DNA of 64,000 nucleotides from Cystobacter fuscus DSM 2262 (GCF_000335475.2 NZ_ANAH02000066.1:744001-808000), one strand, 5' to 3'; positions 36,948 through 46,133 are shown, numbered from the stretch's first letter. Notes: generated from the sequence alone by a model not told the origin. Program-made: numbers and translations.

Positions 36948-39032
36948 CTACTGCGGACCCGAGCCACCCTTGCCGGTGGACGCGGTGCCGGGGCGCAGCT
37001 CCTGGACGATGCGATCCGCCTTGTAGACCTTCTGGAGCGCCTCGATGAGGGCGTCGCTGTGGATGGAGACGGCGCGGTTGGCGGTCTCGTCGTAGCCGTA
37101 GTCCCCGCCGAGCGACTGGATGTTGCCGTCGAAGACGAGGCCGACGATCTCCGCGTTCTGGTTGATGACGGGCGAGCCCGAGTTGCCGCCGATGATGTCG
37201 TTGGTGGTGACGAAGTTCATCGGGGTGTTGGGCGACAGCTGCTTCTGCGCGGCGAGCCAGCTCTTGGGCAGGGCGAACGGCTCCTCACCGGTGGCGTGCT
37301 CGAAGGTGCCGCTCATGAAGGTGAAGGGCGCCACCTGCTTGCCGTCCTCCGGGTAGCCCTTCACGGCGCCGAAGGACAGGCGCAGGGTGCCCGTGGCGTC
37401 CGGGTAGAGCTTGGTGCCGTAGATGTCGAAGCGGGCCTGGGCCACCAGCTCGCTGTTCTTGCGGATGACGGCCTCGACCTCGGTCTCATACCGGGTACGG
37501 ATGGCGCGGGCATCGGGGTCCACCAGGAGCGCCAGTTGGATCATCGGATCCTTCGAGGCCGCGATGGCCGCCTTGCCTCCGGAGAACAGCTGCTCGCGCA
37601 CCTTGAGGTCCGCCAGCTTCGAGCCCTGGACGACCCGGGTGGCCAGGGTGCGCGGAGACTCCTTGCCGAGCACCTTCTTCACGAAGGGGTGATCCGGACC
37701 GAGGTCCTCACGCATCTTGGTGAGCGAGAACGTCAGCTGGGCCACCTCCAACTCCGGATAGATGGGCGCCTTGCTCATCGTCTGGAGCTTGAGGGTGGGC
37801 AGGCTCGCGTCATTGAAGCCCCGCAGCCGCTCGGCATCCGGCTTGGGCAGCTCCTCGGCGGCCCGCACCAGGGTGCGCGCCAGGCTGAACAACTGCGAAC
37901 TCGGGCCGCCTTCCTGGGCCTCGTACTCCTTGAGGATGTTGCGGTGGGTCTGCTGGGCGCGGGCGATCTCGTCCCAGGCCATGCCGTACTTGGCCTTCAT
38001 CTTCGGATCCGCGTTGACCTTCGAGCGCAGCTCCTGCTCGGCGGCGAGCTTCTGGGCGAAGAAGTTCTTGTCGGCGAGCTGCTCGAGCTTGCCCTTGTTG
38101 GCCTTGAGGCTGTTCTCCACGCCGAAGAGGAGATTGTTGGAGGTGCGCTTCTGCTCGGCGCCGCGGTTCTGGTACTCGGTGACGAGTCCGCGAAGCTCCG
38201 AGAGCCGGAAGAGATGTCGGGGCAGCGACACGTCCCGGAGGAACTCGAGCTGGGAGATGGTGAGGCCGCGCGAGGTCTTGCCCGGGTGGCCCGAGATGAA
38301 GGTGAGTTCGCCTTCCTTGGCGCCGTGCTCGGACCACTTGAAGTAGTGGCTGGGCCGGGCGGGCTTGCCGTCCTTGCCATAGACGCGCACGAACGCCACG
38401 TCCAGGTCGTACCGGGGGAACTCGAAGTTGTCCGGATCGCCGCCGAAGAAGGCGATCGCGTGCTCGGGCGCGAACACGAGCCGCGCGTCCTGGAAGCGCT
38501 GGTACTTGTAGAGGTTGTAACGGCCGCCCTGGTACAGGGTCACGACATCGCAGCGGACCGCATCATTCGTGGTGCAGGCCTTCTCCAGCTTGGCCATCTC
38601 GGCCTTGAGGCTGTCGGCGTAGGCCTTGCCGGTGAGGCCCCGGGTGGCGGTGTTGAGCTGCTCGGTGACGTCGGTGATTTCCTGGAGCTGGTTGATCTCC
38701 AGGGCCGGACATTGGAGCTCCTCGGCGGGCGTCTTGGCGTAGAAGCCGTTGGCGATGAGATCCTTCTTGGCGGTGGACAGCTGCTGGATGCAGCCACGAG
38801 CACAGTGATGGTTCGTCATCACCAAGCCATCCGCGGAGACGAAGCTCGCCGAGCACCCGTAGCCAAAGCGGGCCGAGGACAACCGTACGGTGTCGAGCCA
38901 GTCCTGGGAGGGCTCGAAGCCGTACTTCGCCTTGACCGTGGCAGAGGGGAAATTGTTGTACGTCCACATGCCCTCGTCGGCGAGCGCGGGAGCGACGCCA
39001 AGCAAAGAGGCGGTGAGAAGCAGGCGCTTCAT
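36948..39032 (-). CDS. S46-family serine dipeptidyl-peptidase (DPP7/DPP11-like)
   Basis: 694 residues with a Sec signal (LLLTASLLGVAPALA). The trypsin-like halves contain the catalytic residues: His76 in MTNHHCARG, an Asp candidate in YDLDVAFVRV and Ser618 in GGNSGSPV. S46 peptidases release N-terminal dipeptides in the periplasm and suit organisms living on protein. The residue deciding DPP7 versus DPP11 specificity (near VFDGNIQSL) was not assigned. It is convergent with guaA and its start faces the candidate dif region. Confidence 0.93.
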   Translation of the reverse strand: MKRLLLTASLLGVAPALADEGMWTYNNFPSATVKAKYGFEPSQDWLDTVRLSSARFGYGCSASFVSADGLVMTNHHCARGCIQQLSTAKKDLIANGFYAKTPAEELQCPALEINQLQEITDVTEQLNTATRGLTGKAYADSLKAEMAKLEKACTTNDAVRCDVVTLYQGGRYNLYKYQRFQDARLVFAPEHAIAFFGGDPDNFEFPRYDLDVAFVRVYGKDGKPARPSHYFKWSEHGAKEGELTFISGHPGKTSRGLTISQLEFLRDVSLPRHLFRLSELRGLVTEYQNRGAEQKRTSNNLLFGVENSLKANKGKLEQLADKNFFAQKLAAEQELRSKVNADPKMKAKYGMAWDEIARAQQTHRNILKEYEAQEGGPSSQLFSLARTLVRAAEELPKPDAERLRGFNDASLPTLKLQTMSKAPIYPELEVAQLTFSLTKMREDLGPDHPFVKKVLGKESPRTLATRVVQGSKLADLKVREQLFSGGKAAIAASKDPMIQLALLVDPDARAIRTRYETEVEAVIRKNSELVAQARFDIYGTKLYPDATGTLRLSFGAVKGYPEDGKQVAPFTFMSGTFEHATGEEPFALPKSWLAAQKQLSPNTPMNFVTTNDIIGGNSGSPVINQNAEIVGLVFDGNIQSLGGDYGYDETANRAVSIHSDALIEALQKVYKADRIVQELRPGTASTGKGGSGPQ

Positions 39033-39395
39033 GGGTTTCCTTTCGGGGCGGCAGGGGCGCGGAGTTGTTCCGGGAATCGTGGGTCGCCGTCAAGCACCCG
39101 AAAATTCCGGGCCCGCCAACACACGAGCAGGGCGTTGATTCCACGGTCACGTCCTGATGTCCGGTACACGGGGCTTGGCGCGGTGCATCGGTCGTCCCGG
39201 TGGGCGTGGGGAGGGGCTCTGGAGGACCGGTTCCGGGGCACCAGTCCCAGCCCATTCGCTTAGTTTACATAACGCATCTTATCAGACCCCATGGGTGTGC
39301 GACCCGGGGCCAACGGGCGGCGCCCCGGTCTCCCGTACCTGGTGCATGTTCGCGCTTCTCGGGTCCTGCTTGGGGACATAGGGTCTCCCGCCTCT
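39033..39395. other. Divergent intergenic region containing the dif candidate
   Basis: 363 bases between the divergent S46 peptidase and lipoprotein genes. Apart from the dif-like site at 39262-39289, which is notably AT-rich for this genome, I see no gene, repeat or terminator. Promoters for both flanking genes should lie here. Confidence 0.6.
39262..39289 (-). other. dif: Candidate dif site (XerC/XerD chromosome dimer resolution)
   Basis: On the minus strand the 28-base site reads as an 11-base left arm GGGTCTGATAA, a 6-base spacer and an 11-base right arm TTATGTAAACT. The right arm matches the XerD half-site consensus and, as I recall it, is identical to that of Bacillus subtilis dif. The left arm keeps the inner ATAA of the XerC half-site and matches the E. 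coli arm at 7 of 11 positions. It lies where gene orientation flips from mostly plus to mostly minus, as expected at a replication terminus. Confidence 0.7.
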
Positions 39396-39938
39396 ATGCG
39401 ACTCCTCTCCTTGAGCGTCGTCGGCGCGGCCGCGCTGGGCCTGGCCGGATGTCCGAAGCCCTCCGCCCCCACCGAGGATGCCGGCACGGCCGCCATTTCC
39501 CCGCCGGACGCGGCACTCGCGCAACCAGCCCCCGCCACCTTCACGCTCCGCTACACCCTGGCGGACGCCGGGACGGAGTCCATTCCCGTGGTTGGCGAGG
39601 AAGAAGGACGTCCGATCGTGGATCCCACGTCGGCGCTCGAGCTGCGCAGCTCGCGGGTGCTGCGCAACTACCGCGTCCGTTTGTTCGACGAGTCCGATCG
39701 GGCCCTGGTGTCGGATGACACCGCCGAGGAGTCTCCCGACGGACTGCTCTACCGGATCTCCCTGCCCACGCCGCTCAAGTCCGGCCACGGCTATGTCCTG
39801 GTCATCGACGCGCAAACTGGCACCTCGATGACCGACGCCGAGGGCCGGGAGATCGCCGACATCCGGATGCCCTTCCAGGTCTCCGGGGAAAAGGAAAAAC
39901 CGCCGCCGCCGCCCGCGAAGAAACGACGCTCTCGCTAA
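39396..39938 (+). CDS. Hypothetical lipoprotein
   Basis: 180 residues beginning MRLLSLSVVGAAALGLAGC, a clear lipoprotein signal and lipobox. An Ala/Pro-rich linker follows, then a beta-rich domain (FTLRYTLADAG to LKSGHGYVLVIDAQTG) that looks like an Ig-like or extracellular sandwich domain, and a tail with PPPPPAKKRRSR. No family is recognised. The nearer ATG is chosen over an upstream in-frame start because of the signal peptide. Confidence 0.75.
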   Translation: MRLLSLSVVGAAALGLAGCPKPSAPTEDAGTAAISPPDAALAQPAPATFTLRYTLADAGTESIPVVGEEEGRPIVDPTSALELRSSRVLRNYRVRLFDESDRALVSDDTAEESPDGLLYRISLPTPLKSGHGYVLVIDAQTGTSMTDAEGREIADIRMPFQVSGEKEKPPPPPAKKRRSR

Positions 39939-39947
39939 GGCCTGACG

Positions 39948-41078
39948 TCAGTGTTCGGTCGTCGTCCGGCGCGAGGGCTCCGGGAAGACATCCGCTTCGA
40001 GGACATCCGCGGACTCGCGCAGCAACTCCGCCTCCTTCACGGCCACCAGCACCTCGCGCGCCGCTTCCGGCCGTCCATAGGGCCGCCCCTTCACCACGAG
40101 CAAGGCCCGGAGCGCGTCACGCAGTTCCAGTCCCGACGCATAACGGGCGGACGGCTCGCGCTGGAGGGTCCGGTGCACCACGGCCCGCAGGGGCTCGGAG
40201 AGCCCTTGGGTGGCCCGCTCCACATCCGCGGGGCCAAACCGCTCGATGCGCGCGGCCATCTCCGCCACCGGCACCCAACTTGGTTCCTCACAGCGAAGCT
40301 CGTCCCGCACGTGGACGACCGCCGTCGCAGGGCCCGCCCCGCGTGCCGCCTGCTCCACGTCCTCCAGGTCGAACAGGTGCTTGCCCGTGAGCAGCTCCAG
40401 CATGACCAGGCCCAACGAGAACAAATCCGAGCGGTGGTCCACCTGCTCCATGCGCATGCGCTCGGGGGACGCGTAGGCGATGTCCCCACGCAGGACCGAG
40501 GCCGTGGTGGCATCCCGTCCTGGCAACAGCGAGTACGCGACTCCGAAATCCACCAGCTTCACCTCTCCACTGATGCCCACCCGGATGTTCTCCGGCTGGA
40601 TGTCCCGGTGGACGATCCCCAGGAACCGTCCCCGCTCATCCGTCCGGGTATGCGCATAATGCAGTGCATCCGCGATCTCCGAGGCCACGTGGCAGACGAA
40701 GGCCTCGGACATGGGCCGCTGCCGCATGGCCGCGACGCTCAGCACGGTTTCGAGGGAATGCCCCTCCACGTACTCCATCACCACGTAGGGCCGCCCCCCA
40801 TGCAGCATCCACTGGTACACCTTGGCGATGCCGGGATGCTCGAGCCGGTACGCCAGTTGGACCTCCTGCATCAGGCGCTGCTTCTGCTTCTCACTGACCG
40901 GCCGCGACAGCCGCTTGAGAACGACGCATCCGGCCGGTCCCATCGCATGGCGGCGCCGGGCCAACAGCAGCTCCCCCGAAGGGTGGCGACCCAGTTTCCG
41001 AACGAGTTCGTACCGGGTTCCATCCACGGAAAAGAGAAGTTTGGGAGGGGTCGAGGACTCGGGCCTGTCGATGGACAT
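39948..41078 (-). CDS. Serine/threonine protein kinase (PknB-like, cytoplasmic)
   Basis: 376 residues with a eukaryotic-type kinase domain at about 20-340. The invariant residues are present: Lys55 in VVLKRL, Glu72, Asp159 and Asn164 in HRDIQPEN, and Asp177 in DFG. The activation segment ends ASPERM. The glycine loop is degenerate (LGRHPSGELLLA), lacking the standard GxGxxG, and the HRD motif has Gln in place of the usual Lys. There is no membrane segment or extracellular sensor. ATG 41078 is set by AAGGAG 9 bases upstream. Confidence 0.92.
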   Translation of the reverse strand: MSIDRPESSTPPKLLFSVDGTRYELVRKLGRHPSGELLLARRRHAMGPAGCVVLKRLSRPVSEKQKQRLMQEVQLAYRLEHPGIAKVYQWMLHGGRPYVVMEYVEGHSLETVLSVAAMRQRPMSEAFVCHVASEIADALHYAHTRTDERGRFLGIVHRDIQPENIRVGISGEVKLVDFGVAYSLLPGRDATTASVLRGDIAYASPERMRMEQVDHRSDLFSLGLVMLELLTGKHLFDLEDVEQAARGAGPATAVVHVRDELRCEEPSWVPVAEMAARIERFGPADVERATQGLSEPLRAVVHRTLQREPSARYASGLELRDALRALLVVKGRPYGRPEAAREVLVAVKEAELLRESADVLEADVFPEPSRRTTTEH

Positions 41079-41217
41079 CTTCGGGCTCTCCTTTGTGCTG
41101 CACGCCAACGCCGCGCCGGGGAATGCCAGAGGTAGGGCTTGAGCGCCGAACCTCCAGCGTCAACCACCCTACCAGCCCGGACTGACACGGCCGCCCGACC
41201 TCCCCGAACGGTCGGCC

Positions 41218-42102
41218 TCAGTCCTGGCGCAGATCCCGATCCTGGGCGCGCACCCGCTCGAGCACCTTCAGGTCGCGTTGCGTGGGCCCGAGCTCCAGGA
41301 TGAGCCGACTCACGTCGTAGAGGACCTCGCCCCGCTCGAACACGGGCAGCCGCGCGACGGTGTCCATGTTCAGATCGTCCAGGGCGCGGTTGTAGGCCGT
41401 GTCCATCAGCGCGCGCAGTTGGAAGGAGTCATAAAGGTTGTACTCCACCAGGAAGCGCAGGGCTTCCAGGTCGCCCCGGGCGAGATAGGCGCGCCACAGC
41501 AGCACCGCGTCCCACCCGTTCACGCCCTTCATGTGGGGAGGCCGCCCCAGGCCCAGCTTGTCCTCGAGCTCCTTCAGCCCGCCCCCCATGCCCAGCCGGC
41601 GGCACACGAAACGCAGATCGATGTGCGCCTCGGGCGTGGGAAAGCGCTTGCCGAAGTACTGCCGCAGCACGGGCACGTCGAAGCACGAGCCGTTGAACGT
41701 CACCCACAAGCGCCGCTGCGCCATGGCCTCGGGCAGCTCGTCCATGTTGCGTCCGAGGATGAAGACGCGCAGGCCATCCGCGTCGAACAGGGCCACCACC
41801 GTGGGCTCCTGCTCCTGGTTTCCATTCGTCTCGATGTCGAAGTACAGCGCGTCGCGAGCGAACTCGGGGTACAGCCGCCAGTGCTCGCGCGGGGGAATCA
41901 TGGCCGCCAGCGCCGCCAGATCCCCGCGCTCCAGGGCCTCACGGGCCATGGCCAGACGCTGGCGGGCCAGTCCATCCACCTTCTGTCCGAGCACCACGCC
42001 ACTCTCCGGGAAGTCCTCCCAGGTGTGGATGCCGCGGGCCCAGAGATCCTTCTCCTTCCAGGGACCCACGCCGGGAATGAGCTGGAAGGTGCGCCGCACC
42101 AT
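41218..42102 (-). CDS. RNase H-like (YprB-type) exonuclease domain protein
   Basis: 294 residues. A helix-hairpin-helix-like N-terminus (IPGVGPWKEKDLWARG) precedes an RNase H-like 3'-5' exonuclease domain with ALYFDIETN, TFNGSCFDVPVL and HIDLRFVCRR, giving the DEDD-type acidic residues. It resembles the YprB family, proposed nucleases of unknown substrate. The ATG overlaps the preceding mutT-like stop by one base (TGATG), and it is the last gene of the rnc-era-der run. Confidence 0.8.
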   Translation of the reverse strand: MVRRTFQLIPGVGPWKEKDLWARGIHTWEDFPESGVVLGQKVDGLARQRLAMAREALERGDLAALAAMIPPREHWRLYPEFARDALYFDIETNGNQEQEPTVVALFDADGLRVFILGRNMDELPEAMAQRRLWVTFNGSCFDVPVLRQYFGKRFPTPEAHIDLRFVCRRLGMGGGLKELEDKLGLGRPPHMKGVNGWDAVLLWRAYLARGDLEALRFLVEYNLYDSFQLRALMDTAYNRALDDLNMDTVARLPVFERGEVLYDVSRLILELGPTQRDLKVLERVRAQDRDLRQD

Positions 42103-42533
42103 CAGCGCAGCGGACCCAGCCTGCCCGCCACCAGCTCCTCCAGGGGCGGGAGATCCGCCTCGCAGAACGGCAGCGTCCGCATCTGCTCCGGCGTCAGGAA
42201 CGCCAGCGCCTGGGCTCCCAGGGTCTTCGGCTCCCCCGACTCCAGCCGGGCCGCGTACAGCGTCAGGTCCACCGTCAGATCCGGGTACTCGTGTCTGCCC
42301 GCCCATAGCTGCCTTCCCACGTGGAGCGTCACATCCAGCTCCTCCCGGCACTCGCGCACGAGCGCTTCGGGCTCGGACTCCCCGGGCTCCACCTTGCCGC
42401 CTGGAAACTCCCAGAGCAGTCCACGGCTTCCCCCCGGCAGGCGCTGCTGGACGAGGAACCGGGAGTCATCCCCGGGCCGGTAGATGAGGGCGGCCACCAC
42501 CCGGACCGCCTTCTTCACCGCCCCCGACGTCAA
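42102..42533 (-). CDS. Nudix hydrolase (MutT-like, 8-oxo-dGTP diphosphatase candidate)
   Basis: 143 residues. The Nudix box is complete: Gly, five residues, Glu, seven residues, then RECREEL (GGKVEPGESEPEALVREC). The N-terminal VVAALIYRPGDDSRFLVQQR and the WEFPGGK context fit MutT, which removes oxidised nucleotides. TTG 42533 is taken as start because it overlaps the bamB stop as TTGA and follows GGAGGAG. Exact substrate is inferred from the FPGGK context only. Confidence 0.85.
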   Translation of the reverse strand: MTSGAVKKAVRVVAALIYRPGDDSRFLVQQRLPGGSRGLLWEFPGGKVEPGESEPEALVRECREELDVTLHVGRQLWAGRHEYPDLTVDLTLYAARLESGEPKTLGAQALAFLTPEQMRTLPFCEADLPPLEELVAGRLGPLR

Positions 42534-43690
42534 CCACTCCTCCCATCCAGACGCAGGGCGTACAGGTAGCCGTTGTTGGACAGCACGTACGCCTTGCTCC
42601 CCACCACCCGCGGCGGGGCCGAGATCCCCTTGCCCGGGTTCCACGCGATGCGCGAGCGGCCCGTGCGAGGATCCACGAAGAGCAGCGCGCGCTGGGCGGG
42701 CACCAGGAGCATGCCCTTGACCAACACCGTCTCCTGTCCGGCCCTTTCCTCCAGGGCGCGCGACCAGATGAGCTTCCCATTGTCCGCCAGGTACGCATCC
42801 AGGCGGTCATCCCCGGTGGCGATCACCACGTCCCCGTGGATCATCAGCGAGGTGATGCCCTGCGCCACCGTGGTCCACACCACGTCGCCCGTCTCGGCAT
42901 CGAGGGCGTACAGGCCTCCGGTGTACGACGCGGCGTAGACCCGGCCCGAGGCATCCAGTACGGGCGAGGTGTCCACGTCCATGAACTGCCGGGTGCCCGC
43001 CTGCGCGAGCAACTTGTCCCAGCGCACGCCACCATCGGCCAGGTCCAACGACACGAGCGAGCCGTCGGAGAAGCCCACCCAGGCCGTCTGACCCCGCACG
43101 GCCGGCGCGGACGTCCGGTGGATGGTGAAGCCCGCCGGAGGATCCCTCCGGTACAGCCACGCGAGCTCTCCCGTGGCGCGCTTCACCGCGAACAGCGTGT
43201 CGCTCTGCGAGGCCACCAGCACCAGGTCGCCGGCGATCACCGGGGCCGTCGCCAGCGCCTCCTCCGCCGCGTACCTCCACTTCAACTGACCCGTGCGCGC
43301 ATCCAGGGCGTGCAGTCCGCCGTCCGTGCCCGGCACGTACACCGTGCCGTCGTCCACCGTGGCGCCCGCGTAGAAGAGCGTGCCCACCCGGTAGCTCCAC
43401 GCCTCCCGGCCCCCGGCTCCGAGGCTGCGCACATACCCGTCCCGGGTGAGCGCGATCACCCGCTCGTTCTGCTCGTCATAGGCGGGCCGGGCCTGCTCCC
43501 GCGGGGCATACTCGAGCAGCGTGGGCTCGACCAGCGGCTTCCACCAGTCCACCGAGAAGTAGTGACGGGGCGGCTGCACCGGGGCGGAGGTCACCGGGTT
43601 GCCGTGCACCGGCACCGTCTGGCAGGCCCCCAACAGGCCCACCGCCCCGAGCCCACCCACCCAAGACTTCCACCAGCGCGAAATCCTCAT
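42530..43690 (-). CDS. bamB: BamB-like PQQ-repeat beta-propeller lipoprotein
   Basis: 386 residues with a lipoprotein signal (GAVGLLGAC) and repeated propeller blades with the pattern LYALDAETGDVVW / LHALDARTGQLKW. Lipoprotein blade proteins of this kind next to der and a yfgM-like gene match BamB, a subunit of the outer-membrane beta-barrel assembly machine. The gene order der, yfgM-like, bamB resembles that of gamma-proteobacteria with der at the other end, supporting the name. Confidence 0.82.
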   Translation of the reverse strand: MRISRWWKSWVGGLGAVGLLGACQTVPVHGNPVTSAPVQPPRHYFSVDWWKPLVEPTLLEYAPREQARPAYDEQNERVIALTRDGYVRSLGAGGREAWSYRVGTLFYAGATVDDGTVYVPGTDGGLHALDARTGQLKWRYAAEEALATAPVIAGDLVLVASQSDTLFAVKRATGELAWLYRRDPPAGFTIHRTSAPAVRGQTAWVGFSDGSLVSLDLADGGVRWDKLLAQAGTRQFMDVDTSPVLDASGRVYAASYTGGLYALDAETGDVVWTTVAQGITSLMIHGDVVIATGDDRLDAYLADNGKLIWSRALEERAGQETVLVKGMLLVPAQRALLFVDPRTGRSRIAWNPGKGISAPPRVVGSKAYVLSNNGYLYALRLDGRSG

Positions 43691-43700
43691 AGGCCCGCGT

Positions 43701-44516
43701 CTACCCCGCGTCCTGGGCCGCGGCCGGAGCCGCCTTCGGCTCGGGAATCTTCACGCCCTCGGCCGCGAGCACCGCCAGCCGCTCGGTGGCGAGCCGTCCC
43801 GCCGCCGTGTTCGTCTGGGTCGACTTCAGGTCCGCCAGGAGCTGCGCCGCCTCGTCCTTCTTGCCCTGGGCCACGAGGATGCGCGCCTGGTGGTACTGCC
43901 CCATGCCCTGCAGGAAGCCCCCCGCGTCCAGCTTCGCCATCTCCTGGAAGGACGCGAGCGCCTGGTCGAGCTGTCCCTTGGCCTCGTGGGCATAGCCCTG
44001 GCCCTCGCGCGCCGACACCATCAGCGGCTCGTTCTTCTCGCCCTTGGCGATGTACTCGTCGAAGGCGGCGATCGCTCCGTCGTAGTTGCCCAGCCGGTAC
44101 TGCGCCTTGCCCAGGGGCAGCGCCGCCGTCACCGCCGCGTCCGAGCCCCCGTGCGCCGCGCGGAAGTCGCCCAGCGCCTTGACGATCGCCTCGTCCTTCT
44201 CCTTCTCCGACTTGAAGGGCGGCTCCTGCCCCGCCTCCGCCGGCTGGAGATCCACCCCGGTCACCACCGGCCGCTCGAGCACCGTCAGCGCCTGGCCCAG
44301 CTGCTTGGAGGCCTTCTCCTCTCCGCGGCTGGAGAAGTAGTGCACCGTCGCGGCGATGAGTCCGCCCACCAGCAGCACGCCCAGTGCGGCGCCGATGAGC
44401 TGCTGTCGCTTCATCAGCCAGTTACTCGCCTCGGCGCCATAGAGCTGGAAGGCGTCCTGCGCGGTCAGTTCCTGCTTCGTCATCTTCTCGGACTTTTCGG
44501 CCACGGTGGTGCGCAC
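43701..44516 (-). CDS. YfgM-like TPR membrane protein (SecYEG ancillary subunit)
   Basis: 271 residues. A cytoplasmic N-terminus precedes one membrane helix (LIGAALGVLLVGGLIAATVHYF, about residues 40-60), then a periplasmic tetratricopeptide domain (YRLGNYDGAIAAFDEYIAKG; AKGQLDQALASFQEM). This is the YfgM layout, a chaperone-like partner of the translocon that is genetically linked to bamB. GTG 44516 lies very close to its AGAGG, so GTG 44504 or ATG 44483 are alternatives. Confidence 0.8.
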   Translation of the reverse strand: MRTTVAEKSEKMTKQELTAQDAFQLYGAEASNWLMKRQQLIGAALGVLLVGGLIAATVHYFSSRGEEKASKQLGQALTVLERPVVTGVDLQPAEAGQEPPFKSEKEKDEAIVKALGDFRAAHGGSDAAVTAALPLGKAQYRLGNYDGAIAAFDEYIAKGEKNEPLMVSAREGQGYAHEAKGQLDQALASFQEMAKLDAGGFLQGMGQYHQARILVAQGKKDEAAQLLADLKSTQTNTAAGRLATERLAVLAAEGVKIPEPKAAPAAAQDAG

Positions 44517-44582
44517 CTCTGCTCGGGGGTCGAAGGGCGCGCAATCTACGGAGCGCGCACCCGGAGTGTCAACGCGGACCGG

Positions 44583-46133
44583 CTAACGCTTTCCGGTCTG
44601 CTTCGGCCGCTTGCGGGCCGCTCGCTTCTCTTGTCCCGGCCGCTCGCGGAAGAGCAGGCGGATGGGGACGCGCAAGTCGAACGTCTTGCGCAACTGGTTG
44701 GTGATGTAGCGCCGGTACATGTCCGGCACCCCCTCCGGCCGGTTGCAGGTGATGGCGAAGGTGGGCGGCGCCGTGCCCACCTGGGCCATGTAGTACACCC
44801 GCAGCGGCCCCCGCCCCACGATGGGCGCCGGGTGGCTCTCCTCGATGTGCTTGAGCAGCCGGTTGAGCTGGGGGGTGGGCGAGCGGTAGCGGAACTGGTC
44901 GGCCAGCTCCACCGCCAGCTCCAACACCTTCTCCACCTTGGAGCCGGTGAGCGCCGAGGTGAACACGATGGGCGCGTAGTGCACGAACTTCAGCGCGTAC
45001 TTGAGCTCCTCGCGGAAGATCTCCTGCTTGCGCTGATCCGTGCTGATGAGATCCCACTTGTTCACCACGATGACCAGCGCGCGGCCCTTCTCCTCGGCCA
45101 GGCCCGCCAGCTTGGCGTCCTGATCCACCGCGGGCTCGGTGGCGTCCATCAGCAGCACCGCCACGTCGCTGCGCTCCATGGACTTGAGCGCCGCCACCAC
45201 CGAGAACTTCTCCAGCCGGTGGGCAATCGTCTTCTTGCGCCGGATGCCCGCGGTGTCCGTGAGGATGACCTGCCGGTCCTTGTACTTGAGCTCCGAGTCG
45301 ATGGGATCCCGCGTCGTGCCCGGCACCTCGCTGGCCACCACGCGCTTCTCCTTGAGCAGCGCGTTGACCAGGGTGCTCTTGCCCACGTTGGGCCGGCCGA
45401 TGATGGCGATCCGGATGGGACGCTCCTCTTCCTCGTCCTCGTCCTCCTTCGCCCCGATGGGGGTCGCCGCCGCAGCCGCGCCCTCCTCCCCCTCGCCGTC
45501 CTCGTCCCCTTCCCCGTCCTCGCCTTCCTCCCCTTCCGGCACGTACCCGAACGCCGCCTCGTCGGCTTCCGTGGCCGGCTCGTCGAGCGCCGTCTCGGCG
45601 AAGGCCTTGGCGGCCAGCTCCTCGTCGTCCATGGGCGGCAGCTTGCCCACGACGGCCTCCATCATCGTGCCCACGCCCAGGCCATGCTCGGCGGAGATGG
45701 GGAACACCTCGCCCAGGCCCAGCCGGAAGAACTCCGAGGCGTGCGCCTGGACGAGCTGCGACTCGCTGTCGAGCTTGTTGGCGGCCACCACCACGGGCTT
45801 GCCGCTCTGACGCAGGTAGGTGGCCACCTCCTGGTCCGCCGCGGTCAGCCCCGCGCGCGCGTCCGTCACGAAGACGATGGCGTCACACTCCTCCACCGCG
45901 AGCTGTGCCTGCTCGCGCACCTGCTGCAAAAGCGAGTCCTTCTCCCCGGGCACGAAGCCGCCCGTGTCGATGATGGTAATGAACCGGCCCTCGCACTCCA
46001 CGTCCCAGTAATGCCGGTCGCGGGTGACTCCGGGGATGTCCTCCACCAGGGCGATGCGACGCCGGGCGAGGCGATTGAAGAGCGTGGACTTGCCCACGTT
46101 GGGGCGTCCCACGATGGCGACCAGAGGCTTCAT
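44583..46133 (-). CDS. der: Ribosome-assembly GTPase Der (EngA)
   Basis: 516 residues with two tandem G-domains and a C-terminal KH-like domain, required for 50S subunit assembly. The first P-loop GRPNVGKST is near residues 9-17, with DTGGF and NKLD downstream. The second GRPNVGKST is near residue 240, followed by PGTTRDPID, DTAGI and NKWD. Between them is an unusually long, strongly acidic linker (EGEEGEDGEGDEDGEGEEG, then KEDEDEEEE) of about 50 residues that is not seen in most Der proteins. ATG 46133 is 8 bases after the era stop. Confidence 0.96.
   Translation of the reverse strand: MKPLVAIVGRPNVGKSTLFNRLARRRIALVEDIPGVTRDRHYWDVECEGRFITIIDTGGFVPGEKDSLLQQVREQAQLAVEECDAIVFVTDARAGLTAADQEVATYLRQSGKPVVVAANKLDSESQLVQAHASEFFRLGLGEVFPISAEHGLGVGTMMEAVVGKLPPMDDEELAAKAFAETALDEPATEADEAAFGYVPEGEEGEDGEGDEDGEGEEGAAAAATPIGAKEDEDEEEERPIRIAIIGRPNVGKSTLVNALLKEKRVVASEVPGTTRDPIDSELKYKDRQVILTDTAGIRRKKTIAHRLEKFSVVAALKSMERSDVAVLLMDATEPAVDQDAKLAGLAEEKGRALVIVVNKWDLISTDQRKQEIFREELKYALKFVHYAPIVFTSALTGSKVEKVLELAVELADQFRYRSPTPQLNRLLKHIEESHPAPIVGRGPLRVYYMAQVGTAPPTFAITCNRPEGVPDMYRRYITNQLRKTFDLRVPIRLLFRERPGQEKRAARKRPKQTGKR

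Noticed and set aside
36906..39263. A long plus-strand open frame opposite the S46 peptidase
   Set aside because: The minus strand encodes a complete peptidase with signal peptide and triad; the plus frame has no motifs.
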